A stretch of 64,000 nucleotides of DNA, taken from the NCBI RefSeq assembly GCF_025567345.1, contig NZ_JAOQJS010000004.1, positions 248,001 to 312,000 of the forward strand, in the 5' to 3' direction. The notes under the pieces were generated by a model, which had not been told where the DNA came from, did not search any database, and worked only from the letters and a program-made list of their open reading frames with translations. Source of the stretch: Coprococcus ammoniilyticus. GTDB lineage: Bacteria; Bacillota; Clostridia; Lachnospirales; Lachnospiraceae. The first letter of the stretch is position 1; each line of letters opens with the position of its first letter. Made by a program: the position numbers and the translations under genes. Below are positions 16,545-25,338 of this stretch, one piece after another.

Positions 16545-19500
16545 ATGAGCACAGTTAAGAGAGTTTATGTTGAAAAGAAGCCTGACTATGCAGTTAAGGC
16601 AAAGGAACTTCATGACGAGATCAAGAACTATCTGAATATCGATGCCGAGTATGTAAGAGTACTGGTTCGTTACGATATTGAGAATCTGTCTGAAGAAACA
16701 TACAAAAAAGCACTGGTTACAGTATTTTCAGAGCCACCGATCGATATGATCTACGAGGGAGATAATCTTCCAATGGCAGATACAGATAAGGTATTTTCTG
16801 TTGAGTTCCTTCCGGGACAGTTCGATCAGAGAGCAGATTCAGCAGAACAGTGTGTTAAGCTTTTAAATGAAGATGAAGATCCTATCATAAAGACAGCCAC
16901 AACATATATTTTATCCGGTAATGTAACGGATGAGCAGTTAAAAGCAGTTATGGAATACTGTATCAACCCGGTAGATTCCAGAGCCTGTGGTATGGAGATC
17001 CCTGAGACACTTGTTACCGAGTATGAAGAACCGGCCGATGTTATTGTCTTTGATGGCTTTAAGGATATGGCAGAGGACAAGTTAAAGGAGTTATATGATT
17101 CCCTCGGACTTGCGATGACATTTAAGGATTTCCTTCATATCCAGAAGTATTTCAAGGGTGAAGAGAAGCGTGATCCATCTATGACAGAGATCCGTGTGCT
17201 GGATACATACTGGTCTGATCATTGTCGTCATACCACATTCTCAACAGAGCTTACAAATGTTGAATTTGATGATGGTGATTATAAGGATATGCTTGAGAAG
17301 ACATTTGATGCTTACCGGGCAGAGATGAAAGAAATGTACAAGGACAGAGATGATAAGTTCATCTGTCTGATGGATATAGCCCTTATGGGTATGAAGCAGT
17401 TAAAGGCAGCGGGCAAATTAGACGATATGGAAGTATCCGATGAGATCAATGCCTGCAGTATCATCGTTCCTGTAGAAGTAGACGGTGAGACAGAGGAATG
17501 GCTCGTATTCTTCAAGAACGAGACACATAACCACCCAACTGAGATCGAACCGTTTGGTGGTGCTGCTACCTGTCTTGGTGGTGCGATCCGTGATCCGTTG
17601 TCAGGTAGAGGATATGTATATCAGGCTATGCGAGTAACCGGAGCAGCAGATCCTACAAAGTCTTTAAAGGATACTCTTCCTGGAAAGCTTCCACAGAGAA
17701 AAATCGTTACGACCGCAGCAGCAGGTTACAGCTCATATGGTAACCAGATCGGTCTTGCAACAGGACTTGTAAATGAAATATATCATCCGGATTATGTAGC
17801 AAAGAGAATGGAGATCGGAGCAGTTATGGGTGCAGCTCCAAGACGTGCGGTAAAACGTCTGAATTCTGATCCGGGAGATAAGATCATCCTTCTCGGCGGA
17901 CGTACCGGTCGTGACGGTTGTGGTGGAGCAACCGGATCATCCAAGGCACATAACAGCCAGTCTCTTGAGACCTGTGGTGCAGAAGTACAGAAGGGTAATC
18001 CTCCAACAGAGAGAAAGATCCAGCGACTGTTCAGAAGAGAAGAAGTTGCTTCTATCATAAAGAAATGTAATGACTTTGGTGCCGGCGGTGTATCCGTAGC
18101 AATCGGAGAACTTGCACCTGGTCTAGTTGTAGATCTGGACAAGGTTCCAAAGAAATATGCAGGTCTGGATGGAACAGAGCTTGCTATTTCAGAATCTCAG
18201 GAGCGTATGGCTATCGTAGTAGATCCAAAAGATGTAGATACGATGCTTAAGTATGCGGATGAAGAGAATCTGGAAGCCGTTGTTGTAGCAGAAGTAACAG
18301 AAGAACCAAGACTGGTTCTGACATGGAGAGGAAAAGAGATCGTAAATATCTCCCGTGCATTCCTCGATACAAACGGCGCACATCAGGAAACAGATGTTAA
18401 GGTAGAGATTCCTGCAAAGGCAGATAATTATTTCGATTCTGTAAAAGAACCGGAAGATGTAAAGAAAGCATGGATCGACACATTATCAGATCTGAATGTA
18501 TGTTCACAGAAGGGTCTTGTTGAGATGTTCGACAGCTCGATCGGAGCAGGCACAGTAACGATGCCATATGGTGGAAAGTATCAGCTTACACCGACACAGA
18601 CAATGATCGCAAAGCTTCCTGTTATGAAGGGTAAGACCGATACGATCACAATGATGAGTTATGGATTTGATCCATATCTGTCAAGCTGGAGCCCATATCA
18701 TGGTTCCGTATATGCAGTTGTTACATCTGCAGCAAAGATCGCAGCAGCCGGTGGTGATGTATCAAAGATCCGTCTGACTTTCCAGGAGTATTTCAAGAGA
18801 CTCGGAACAGATCCATACAGATGGGGTCAGCCATTTGCAGCCTTGCTTGGTGCATATGATGTTCAGGTCGGACTTGGACTTCCATCTATCGGTGGTAAAG
18901 ACAGTATGTCAGGAACCTTCAATGATATTGATGTTCCTCCGACACTGGTTTCCTTTGCAGTTGATGTTGCAAGCTACATGAACGTAGTAACACCAGAGCT
19001 TAAGAAAGCAGGCAATGTGCTTGTTAAGCTTGATATAGAAAAAGATGAAAATGATATCCCGGTATATCAGAATGTACTTGCCATGTACGATCTGTTACAT
19101 CAGGCAATCCTCGCAGATAAGGTAGAATCTGCTTATGCTGTAGGATTTGGCGGTATGATCGAAGCTGTCAGCAAGATGGCATTTGGTAATAAGCTGGGTG
19201 TAGATATTGATACCTGTATTACAAAGAGAGAACTGGTTTCCAAGGATTATGGTTCAATCATCCTTGAAGTGAAGCCGGAGAATATAAATACACTTGGTAT
19301 TCCGGTTAAGAAGATCGGTACTGTAAATGACAGCGCAGCATTTACCTATGGTGATGTAACAGTTACAATGGATGAAGCACTTGCTGCATGGACAAAGACA
19401 CTGGAGAAGGTATTCCCTACAGAGTCCGGTGTAGAACAGAAGAAGATCAAGACCGGTCTCTTTGATGCAAAGACCGTATATACAGCAAAGAATAAGGTTG

Positions 19501-20300
19501 CAAAGCCAAAGGTATTCATTCCTGTATTCCCGGGTACAAACTGCGAATATGATTCTGCAAAGGCATTTGAACGTGCAGGTGCAGAGGTTGAGACGATTGT
19601 ATTCCGTAACATGACAGCACAGGGCATTCGTGATTCTGTAGATGCATTTACAAAGGCAATCAGCCAGTCCCAGATCATCATGTTCCCGGGTGGATTCTCC
19701 GCAGGTGATGAACCGGATGGTTCCGGTAAGTTTATCGCAACAGCATTCCGTAATTCGAAGATCGCAGACGAGGTTATGAAGCTGTTACAGCAGAGAGATG
19801 GTCTTGCACTTGGTATCTGTAACGGATTCCAGGCACTGATCAAGCTCGGACTGGTTCCTTATGGTGAGATCCGTCCACAGACAGATGATTCACCTACATT
19901 GACGATCAACAGCATCGGTCGTCATCAGTCCAAGATGGTTTATACCAAGGTGGTAACAAACAAGTCCCCATGGTTAAAGGAAGCTGATCTTGGCGGCGTA
20001 TACACAATTCCGATCTCACATGGTGAGGGAAGATTTGTTGCAAGTAAGGAATGGTGTGAGAAGCTGTTTGCAAATGGTCAGGTTGCAACACAGTATGTTG
20101 ATATGAACGGTAACCCGACAATGGATGAGTACTACAATGTCAATGGTTCTTACTATGCGATTGAAGGTATCACAAGTCCGGATGGTCGTGTACTTGGTAA
20201 GATGGGACATTCAGAGCGTACCGGTCGTGCGGTTGCAGTCAATATTTATGGCGACCAGAACCAGAAGATCTTTGAAAGTGGTGTAGATTACTTCAAGTAA
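16545..20300 (+). CDS. purL: Phosphoribosylformylglycinamidine synthase, large single-chain form
   Basis: Fourth step of purine synthesis: FGAR + Gln + ATP to FGAM. 1251 residues, the fused form with all parts in one chain: an N-terminal PurS-like region, two ATPase (AIR-synthase-fold) halves (DTYWSDHCRHTTF, FKNETHNHPTEIEP), and a C-terminal class I glutaminase with PVFPGTNCEYD, nucleophile Cys in LGICNGFQ, and the His of ISHGEGRF. The start at 16545 follows GGAGG at five bases; an upstream in-frame ATG at 16524 is unlikely. No other pur gene is adjacent, and codon use suggests a highly expressed gene. Confidence 0.97.
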   Translation: MSTVKRVYVEKKPDYAVKAKELHDEIKNYLNIDAEYVRVLVRYDIENLSEETYKKALVTVFSEPPIDMIYEGDNLPMADTDKVFSVEFLPGQFDQRADSAEQCVKLLNEDEDPIIKTATTYILSGNVTDEQLKAVMEYCINPVDSRACGMEIPETLVTEYEEPADVIVFDGFKDMAEDKLKELYDSLGLAMTFKDFLHIQKYFKGEEKRDPSMTEIRVLDTYWSDHCRHTTFSTELTNVEFDDGDYKDMLEKTFDAYRAEMKEMYKDRDDKFICLMDIALMGMKQLKAAGKLDDMEVSDEINACSIIVPVEVDGETEEWLVFFKNETHNHPTEIEPFGGAATCLGGAIRDPLSGRGYVYQAMRVTGAADPTKSLKDTLPGKLPQRKIVTTAAAGYSSYGNQIGLATGLVNEIYHPDYVAKRMEIGAVMGAAPRRAVKRLNSDPGDKIILLGGRTGRDGCGGATGSSKAHNSQSLETCGAEVQKGNPPTERKIQRLFRREEVASIIKKCNDFGAGGVSVAIGELAPGLVVDLDKVPKKYAGLDGTELAISESQERMAIVVDPKDVDTMLKYADEENLEAVVVAEVTEEPRLVLTWRGKEIVNISRAFLDTNGAHQETDVKVEIPAKADNYFDSVKEPEDVKKAWIDTLSDLNVCSQKGLVEMFDSSIGAGTVTMPYGGKYQLTPTQTMIAKLPVMKGKTDTITMMSYGFDPYLSSWSPYHGSVYAVVTSAAKIAAAGGDVSKIRLTFQEYFKRLGTDPYRWGQPFAALLGAYDVQVGLGLPSIGGKDSMSGTFNDIDVPPTLVSFAVDVASYMNVVTPELKKAGNVLVKLDIEKDENDIPVYQNVLAMYDLLHQAILADKVESAYAVGFGGMIEAVSKMAFGNKLGVDIDTCITKRELVSKDYGSIILEVKPENINTLGIPVKKIGTVNDSAAFTYGDVTVTMDEALAAWTKTLEKVFPTESGVEQKKIKTGLFDAKTVYTAKNKVAKPKVFIPVFPGTNCEYDSAKAFERAGAEVETIVFRNMTAQGIRDSVDAFTKAISQSQIIMFPGGFSAGDEPDGSGKFIATAFRNSKIADEVMKLLQQRDGLALGICNGFQALIKLGLVPYGEIRPQTDDSPTLTINSIGRHQSKMVYTKVVTNKSPWLKEADLGGVYTIPISHGEGRFVASKEWCEKLFANGQVATQYVDMNGNPTMDEYYNVNGSYYAIEGITSPDGRVLGKMGHSERTGRAVAVNIYGDQNQKIFESGVDYFK

Positions 20301-20321
20301 GAGAATAATAGATCATAAATG

Positions 20322-20390
20322 AAAGCCCGCATGATAGGATTGAGGCATAACCGTTTGGTGGCTGAGAGAGGATTGTGCGGGCTTTATTAT
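20322..20390 (+). terminator. Intrinsic terminator after purL
   Basis: AAAGCCCGCA (20322-20331) pairs with TGCGGGCTTT (20376-20385), with a long 44-base loop and a T/A-rich tail. Confidence 0.75.
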
Positions 20391-20498
20391 TTATCAAAGC
20401 CCATATAAGTGGATGATTTTGACAAGTGCTATGGTAATTCGGAAAATGGGAAAAGGTTTCTCATGGGTTCGGACGTAAATATAAAGGAGGTGGGGACT

Positions 20499-22199
20499 AT
20501 GGATTTAAAAGAGAAAGGGTACAACAGAAGAGAACGAATGGAATGGCTGGTTATAATGCTGGTCGTCAGTCTGCTGTGCATGATACCATGTATGGGGAAA
20601 CTGCTTCCGCAGGGAGACGATATGACTTTTCATATTCTGAGAATAGAAAGTGTTTATCATGCAATAAAGACCGGACAGGGTTTCCCTGCATATATTTATG
20701 ATAAACTGCTGGAGGGGTATGGTTATGGAGCAGGAATCTTTTATCCGGATATCCTGCTGCTTCCTGCAATCCTGCTTCGTTTTATGGGACTGTCACCGGC
20801 AGGAGCCATGAAGGGATATATTTTCTTGTTGCTGTTACTGACCTGTTATACATCATACCGGGCAGGAAAAGTAATTGGAAAAAGTCATTTTGTGGGGCTT
20901 GTTACGATGGTATTGTATACAATGGGACATTATCATTTGGAAGATATATACAGACGGTCGGCAATGGGAGAAGTTGTCGCCATGGCATTCATTCCTCTGG
21001 TATTTCTGGCATTGTATGATTATACAGAACGGGAAGAACGGAGAAAAGGGTTGTTATGTCTGGTATTTTCCGGTTTGCTGCTCTGTCACACGATCAGCTT
21101 CGTGTTATGTGTTGGAATCGCTGTGGTATGGGTGCTGCTCCGTATCCGAAAGGTATGGGATAAAAAGCATATTCTGGGCGTGCTGGCTGAGATTTTAGGT
21201 TGTGTACTGCTGACTGCATTTTACTGGATTCCGGTATTGGAACAATTTGCGGATGGAACATTTTATGTCAGTACGAATCCGGCATTTGAGACACAGGATG
21301 AGATGATGACGATGCTTGGTATTGTAAGTGGAAGACTGTCAGTTTCCTTTGCAGAGCTTGGTATTTTCCTGTTACTGGTAATGCTTGGACTACGGTCACA
21401 GATAAAAAATAAAAAGGCAATTCTGTGCCTTTGCCTTGCAGTTGGTTTGTTACTCATAGAAACACGGTTGTTCCCATGGAAATTAATAGATAAAACACCG
21501 CTTATCAGTCTGCAGTTTCCATGGAGACTGAATATGTTCACAGAATTTTTTGTAGCATTTGGAATCGGAAACCAGTTATATGTATTATACAGACACAGTC
21601 TTTTATCCGAGAAAAACTGCAAACTGTGTTTTGTGCTCTGCGTATTGGCCGGTGTCTTTAATCTGAGTGTCGTATGGCAGGTGGAGATCCTTCGGCACAT
21701 GGATTATTCATATGACTATATCGAGACACCAGCAAATACAAATGAGATCGGCTTTTGTGAATGGCTGCCATCAGAAGCGGACAGAGGACAGACAGTGTTC
21801 AGTGATAACAGTGGAACGATATGGTTGTATGGAGAGAATGAGAAGACGGAGACAGGTGAATATCATTCAGATGGAAGCTATTCCTTTGATGTAAATGGTA
21901 CTTATGACAGTTGTGTTGTTCCGAAATATTACTACAAAGGATATGAAGCAACTGTAGCCGATCCGGCCGGCAGTCAGGAACTGCTTCCGGTTTCCAAAGA
22001 TCCGGATACCGGACTGGTCAGACTGGAACTGAATGGGAAAAGCGGAACGATTTGTGTCTGGTACGGAAAAACCACAATGCAGACAGTATCGAAATGGATA
22101 TCTCTGCTTAGTCTGTTGCTTATCGTTGCTTTTGGTGTGATCCAGTTCCTTACAAAGTATAAAAGTGGACGGGAAAATACAGACACACAATACATCTGA
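20499..22199 (+). CDS. Polytopic membrane protein, PTPS-related/GT-C-like
   Basis: 566 residues with about ten to eleven hydrophobic helices and a ~150-residue C-terminal extracellular beta-rich part, ending in one more helix and a basic tail. After the first helix comes PQGDDMTFHILRIE; an acidic pair followed by a His-x-x-Arg is typical of 6-pyruvoyl-tetrahydropterin-synthase-related membrane proteins and GT-C glycosyltransferases that use polyprenyl-phosphate sugars. A role in surface glycosylation is likely but unproven. The start at 20499 has AAAGGAGG eight bases upstream. It is alone, between the purL terminator and the converging LysR gene. Confidence 0.75.
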   Translation: MDLKEKGYNRRERMEWLVIMLVVSLLCMIPCMGKLLPQGDDMTFHILRIESVYHAIKTGQGFPAYIYDKLLEGYGYGAGIFYPDILLLPAILLRFMGLSPAGAMKGYIFLLLLLTCYTSYRAGKVIGKSHFVGLVTMVLYTMGHYHLEDIYRRSAMGEVVAMAFIPLVFLALYDYTEREERRKGLLCLVFSGLLLCHTISFVLCVGIAVVWVLLRIRKVWDKKHILGVLAEILGCVLLTAFYWIPVLEQFADGTFYVSTNPAFETQDEMMTMLGIVSGRLSVSFAELGIFLLLVMLGLRSQIKNKKAILCLCLAVGLLLIETRLFPWKLIDKTPLISLQFPWRLNMFTEFFVAFGIGNQLYVLYRHSLLSEKNCKLCFVLCVLAGVFNLSVVWQVEILRHMDYSYDYIETPANTNEIGFCEWLPSEADRGQTVFSDNSGTIWLYGENEKTETGEYHSDGSYSFDVNGTYDSCVVPKYYYKGYEATVADPAGSQELLPVSKDPDTGLVRLELNGKSGTICVWYGKTTMQTVSKWISLLSLLLIVAFGVIQFLTKYKSGRENTDTQYI

Positions 22200-22226
22200 T
22201 TTTGTGGAATGCATTAAGTGATGAAA

Positions 22227-23267
22227 TCACGAAATATTACAATAATCTAAAAAAGTACATAACGCTTTTGACTGGTGTCGGTTTTGCAGATAGGCGAAGC
22301 CGACACTTCTTTTTGGAATAGGTGTTGGAAGGGGGATTTCTACGATACGTCCATCCTTCAGGTAGCTTTCAGAGAATTCCCGGACAACACTGGCGATTCC
22401 CATACCGATCGCTGCGAAGTCAAGCAGGAGATCCATGTTATTGATCTCAAGAAGCTGGTTACAGTGGAATGAATGTTTATTCAGATAGTTATCGACATGG
22501 GTTCTGGTTACATTTGCCTCCTCTAACATCATAAGTGTAGAGTGGCGGAAGATATCCCGGATATGATCTTCGGTCAGGACTTCAGAATCCGAAACGGACT
22601 GCTGTACATTCATAAGCGGGATCAGGTTCCCTATGATCGAGCCGGAAAATATCGGATAGCTGGCAGCTTCCGGTTGTGTATCGGCGGTTTCTTCGCCTGC
22701 TTCCAGACCGGCTTCTGTTTCCCGGTATGGAAAATTATCGATATAATCACTATTTGCCACGAAAATATCATGGATGGAGCGTATATGGGAATAAGTGATA
22801 TTTTTAGGTAGTTCCGTTTCGCAGATCAGACCGATGTCGATTTCTTCATTTTTTAAGAGCCGGATCGTATTTTTGGTAGAGTGGCAGTCGATGCTGACCT
22901 TGATATTCGGGTTATCTTTGATGAAGGGCTTCAAGTAGTCCAAAAGGATATGCTTGCAGAGAGAGGTGCTGACACCGATACGGATATGACCAATCCCAAG
23001 TTCGTTGTATTTTTTCAGACTTTCTTCTCCCTTTACAATGTTATCCAGAGCACGTTCGATATAGTCATACAGGATCGTTCCTTCTTCGGTCAGGGCAACG
23101 CCCCTGGAATTGCGGACAAAGAGTGCAATCCCTATGCTTTCTTCCAGATTGCTGATCGCCTTGCTGACTGCGGGCTGGCTGATATAAAGCTGGTTTGCGG
23201 CACGGCTGATGCTGCCAGTCTTTGCAACCATGTAAAACACATTATAATAATTCAGATTATTGATCAT
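22227..23267 (-). CDS. LysR-type transcriptional regulator
   Basis: 346 residues: an N-terminal winged helix (GSISRAANQLYISQPAVSKA) and a substrate-binding domain of the periplasmic-binding fold. A ~20-residue acidic insertion (GLEAGEETADTQPEAASYP) sits in the effector domain and makes it longer than the usual ~300. It is transcribed divergently from leuC, and the 165-bp gap holds an inverted repeat overlapping the leuC -35. It is therefore the probable regulator of the leu-ilv run; the co-inducer is unknown. GGAGGG lies five bases before the ATG. Confidence 0.92.
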   Translation of the reverse strand: MINNLNYYNVFYMVAKTGSISRAANQLYISQPAVSKAISNLEESIGIALFVRNSRGVALTEEGTILYDYIERALDNIVKGEESLKKYNELGIGHIRIGVSTSLCKHILLDYLKPFIKDNPNIKVSIDCHSTKNTIRLLKNEEIDIGLICETELPKNITYSHIRSIHDIFVANSDYIDNFPYRETEAGLEAGEETADTQPEAASYPIFSGSIIGNLIPLMNVQQSVSDSEVLTEDHIRDIFRHSTLMMLEEANVTRTHVDNYLNKHSFHCNQLLEINNMDLLLDFAAIGMGIASVVREFSESYLKDGRIVEIPLPTPIPKRSVGFAYLQNRHQSKALCTFLDYCNIS

Positions 23268-23296
23268 GGCGTCCCTCCGATATATAAATACAAGTT

Positions 23297-23324
23297 ATAC
23301 AATGTATTACTATTATATATTGTA
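23297..23324. promoter_or_regulatory. Probable LysR operator upstream of leuC
   Basis: TACAAT (23298-23303) and ATTGTA (23319-23324) form an inverted repeat with a 15-bp spacer. The first half lies in the smaller palindrome ATACAATGTAT (23297-23307). The second half overlaps the leuC -35. Confidence 0.5.
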
Positions 23325-23349
23325 ATTATACCAGCCGGTGTGGTAAAAT
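23320..23349 (+). promoter_or_regulatory. leuC promoter
   Basis: TTGTAA (23320-23325), 18-bp spacer ending in TGG, TAAAAT (23344-23349). The leader of ~80 bases has no T-box or leucine-rich leader peptide that I can see. Confidence 0.6.
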
Positions 23350-23432
23350 CAATAAAAATATTCAATAACAAAATGCGTGAAATAGCGACAGTTATTTACA
23401 AAATAAGATTTAGGATCAGGAGGACAAAGCAC

Positions 23433-24698
23433 ATGGGTATGACAATGACTCAGAAGATTTTAGCTGCACATGCAGGACTTGACAGCGTGGAAGCCGGACA
23501 GTTGATTGAGGCAGATTTGGACCTTGTACTTGGAAATGATGTTACAACACCTGTAGCAATTCATGAGATGGACAAATTCAATAAGAAAGAAGTATTTGAT
23601 AAGAATAAGATTGCACTTGTAATGGATCACTTTACACCGAATAAGGATATTAAGAGTGCAGAGCATTGTAAATGTGTCAGAGAATTCTCGGCAGAGAACC
23701 AGATCAAGAATTTCTTTGATGTAGGTTCTATGGGTATTGAGCACGCTCTGTTACCGGAGCAGGGACTGATCGTTGCAGGCGAGACCTGTATCGGTGCAGA
23801 TTCTCATACATGTACATATGGTGCACTTGGTGCATTTTCAACCGGTGTTGGAAGTACTGATATGGCAGCCGGTATGGTGACAGGCAAAGCATGGTTTAAG
23901 GTACCATCTGCGATCAAGTTTAATATTGTAGGAGAGAAAGCACCTTGGGTCAGCGGTAAGGATGTTATCCTTCACATCATTGGTATGATCGGTGTAGACG
24001 GCGCATTATACAAATCTATGGAATTTGTTGGTGACGGTATTAAGAACCTGACCATGGATGATCGTTTTACTATCGCAAATATGGCAATCGAAGCAGGTGC
24101 CAAGAACGGAATCTTTCCGGTGGATGAATTAACAGAAGCATACATGAAGGAACATTCCACAAAGGCTTACAAGAAGTATGAAGCAGATGCAGATGCAGTT
24201 TATGATGAAGAGTATACGATTGATCTTTCTACACTTCGTCCAACAGTTGCATTTCCACATCTGCCGGAGAATACAAAGACAATTGATGAAGTTGGCGATA
24301 TCAAGATCGATCAGGTTGTGATCGGATCCTGTACAAATGGACGTATTTCCGATATGCGTATTGCAGCAGATATCATCAAGGGCAGACAGGTAGCACAGGG
24401 TGTTCGTGTCATCGTGATCCCCGGAACACAGGAAGTATACTTACAGTGTATCGAAGAAGGACTCATGACGATATTTGTAAAGGCAGGCGCTGTAGTTTCC
24501 ACTCCTACCTGTGGACCATGTCTTGGTGGACATATGGGTGTTATGGCAGCAGGAGAAAAAGCCGTATCCACAACCAACCGTAACTTTGTAGGACGTATGG
24601 GTCATGTTGATTCAGAAGTATATCTGGCAAGCCCGGCTGTTGCAGCAGCATCAGCGATCACAGGCAAGATCAGCAGTCCGGAAGAACTTGGATTATAA
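23433..24698 (+). CDS. leuC: 3-isopropylmalate dehydratase large subunit
   Basis: Isomerises 2- to 3-isopropylmalate in leucine synthesis as a heterodimer with LeuD; it carries a 4Fe-4S cluster. 421 residues, the size of the short HACN-type LeuC. Cluster and substrate motifs include ADSHTCTYGALGAF, VIGSCTNGR and TPTCGPCLGGHMG. The frame is open far upstream into the LysR gene, but the start is placed at 23433, where AGGAGG lies nine bases before the ATG; another ATG two codons later is possible. First gene of the leu-ilv-ser-asd run. Confidence 0.96.
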   Translation: MGMTMTQKILAAHAGLDSVEAGQLIEADLDLVLGNDVTTPVAIHEMDKFNKKEVFDKNKIALVMDHFTPNKDIKSAEHCKCVREFSAENQIKNFFDVGSMGIEHALLPEQGLIVAGETCIGADSHTCTYGALGAFSTGVGSTDMAAGMVTGKAWFKVPSAIKFNIVGEKAPWVSGKDVILHIIGMIGVDGALYKSMEFVGDGIKNLTMDDRFTIANMAIEAGAKNGIFPVDELTEAYMKEHSTKAYKKYEADADAVYDEEYTIDLSTLRPTVAFPHLPENTKTIDEVGDIKIDQVVIGSCTNGRISDMRIAADIIKGRQVAQGVRVIVIPGTQEVYLQCIEEGLMTIFVKAGAVVSTPTCGPCLGGHMGVMAAGEKAVSTTNRNFVGRMGHVDSEVYLASPAVAAASAITGKISSPEELGL

Positions 24699-24716
24699 TT
24701 AAGGAGGGTACGCAGA

Positions 24717-25202
24717 ATGAAAGCATATGGTACAGTACACAAATATGGTGACAACGTAGATACAGATGTTATTATCCCTGCAAGATATCTGAATTCATCA
24801 GATCCTGCGGAGCTTGCAAAACACTGTATGGAAGACATAGATAAGGAATTTGTAAACAACGTAAAAGCAGGAGATATCATTGTGGCAAAGAAGAACTTTG
24901 GCTGTGGTTCCTCCAGAGAGCATGCACCGATCGCGATTAAAGCATCCGGTGTAAGCTGTGTTATCGCAGATACATTTGCAAGAATTTTCTATCGTAACTC
25001 GATCAATATCGGACTTCCGATCATTGAGTGCCCGGAAGCAGCAGAAGGTATCGAGGACGGTGATGAAGTAGAGATCAATTTTGACAGTGGTATCATCTAC
25101 GATAAGACAAAGGATACCCGGTATAAGGGGCAGGCATTTCCTCCATTCATGCAGGAGATCATTAAGAATGAAGGTCTGATTAACTACATTAACAACAAGT
25201 AA
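24717..25202 (+). CDS. leuD: 3-isopropylmalate dehydratase small subunit
   Basis: 161 residues, swivel domain of isopropylmalate isomerase, partner of LeuC encoded 18 bp upstream. Recognised by the opening DNVDTDVIIPARYL, the cluster-near loop NFGCGSSREHAP and IADTFARIFYRNSINIGLP. AGGAGG precedes the ATG. Its stop codon is part of the outer stem of the structured element at 25197-25314, so translation of the last codons may affect that fold. Confidence 0.96.
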   Translation: MKAYGTVHKYGDNVDTDVIIPARYLNSSDPAELAKHCMEDIDKEFVNNVKAGDIIVAKKNFGCGSSREHAPIAIKASGVSCVIADTFARIFYRNSINIGLPIIECPEAAEGIEDGDEVEINFDSGIIYDKTKDTRYKGQAFPPFMQEIIKNEGLINYINNK

Positions 25203-25314
25203 TGCACATTTGAATAACTCTATGCTATGCAAGCTTGCTTGCATACAGCATAGGAGTTATTCAAATGTATAGTGCGCAGCACAAACCGAGCCGAAAGGCG
25301 AGGTTGCATTACTT
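25197..25314 (+). ncRNA. Multi-branched structured element between leuD and leuB
   Basis: An outer 10-bp stem pairs AAGTAATGCA (25197-25206, including the leuD stop) with TGCATTACTT (25305-25314). Inside are three hairpins. The first is long (25206-25268, arms about 30 nt, one bulge region). The second is GTGC-GCA-GCAC (25272-25282). The third (25286-25303) is CC/GG, tandem G-A, GCC, a GAAA tetraloop, GGC, tandem G-A. The GNRA loop with flanking G-A pairs is typical of folded RNA rather than random palindromes. There is no T-run, so it is not a terminator. It could act in processing, stability or regulation, or be a mobile palindromic repeat. No match to a known RNA family was recognised. Confidence 0.6.
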
Positions 25315-25338
25315 GGTAAAGAAAGGCAGGAATAAAAG

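Noticed and set aside
22881..23432. Long upstream extension of leuC through the LysR gene
   Set aside because: LeuC homology begins at 23433 where AGGAGG is found; the extension is antisense to the LysR coding region.
23350..23432. CodY box upstream of leuC
   Set aside because: AATATTCAATAACAAAAT has too many mismatches to AATTTTCNGAAAATT to claim.
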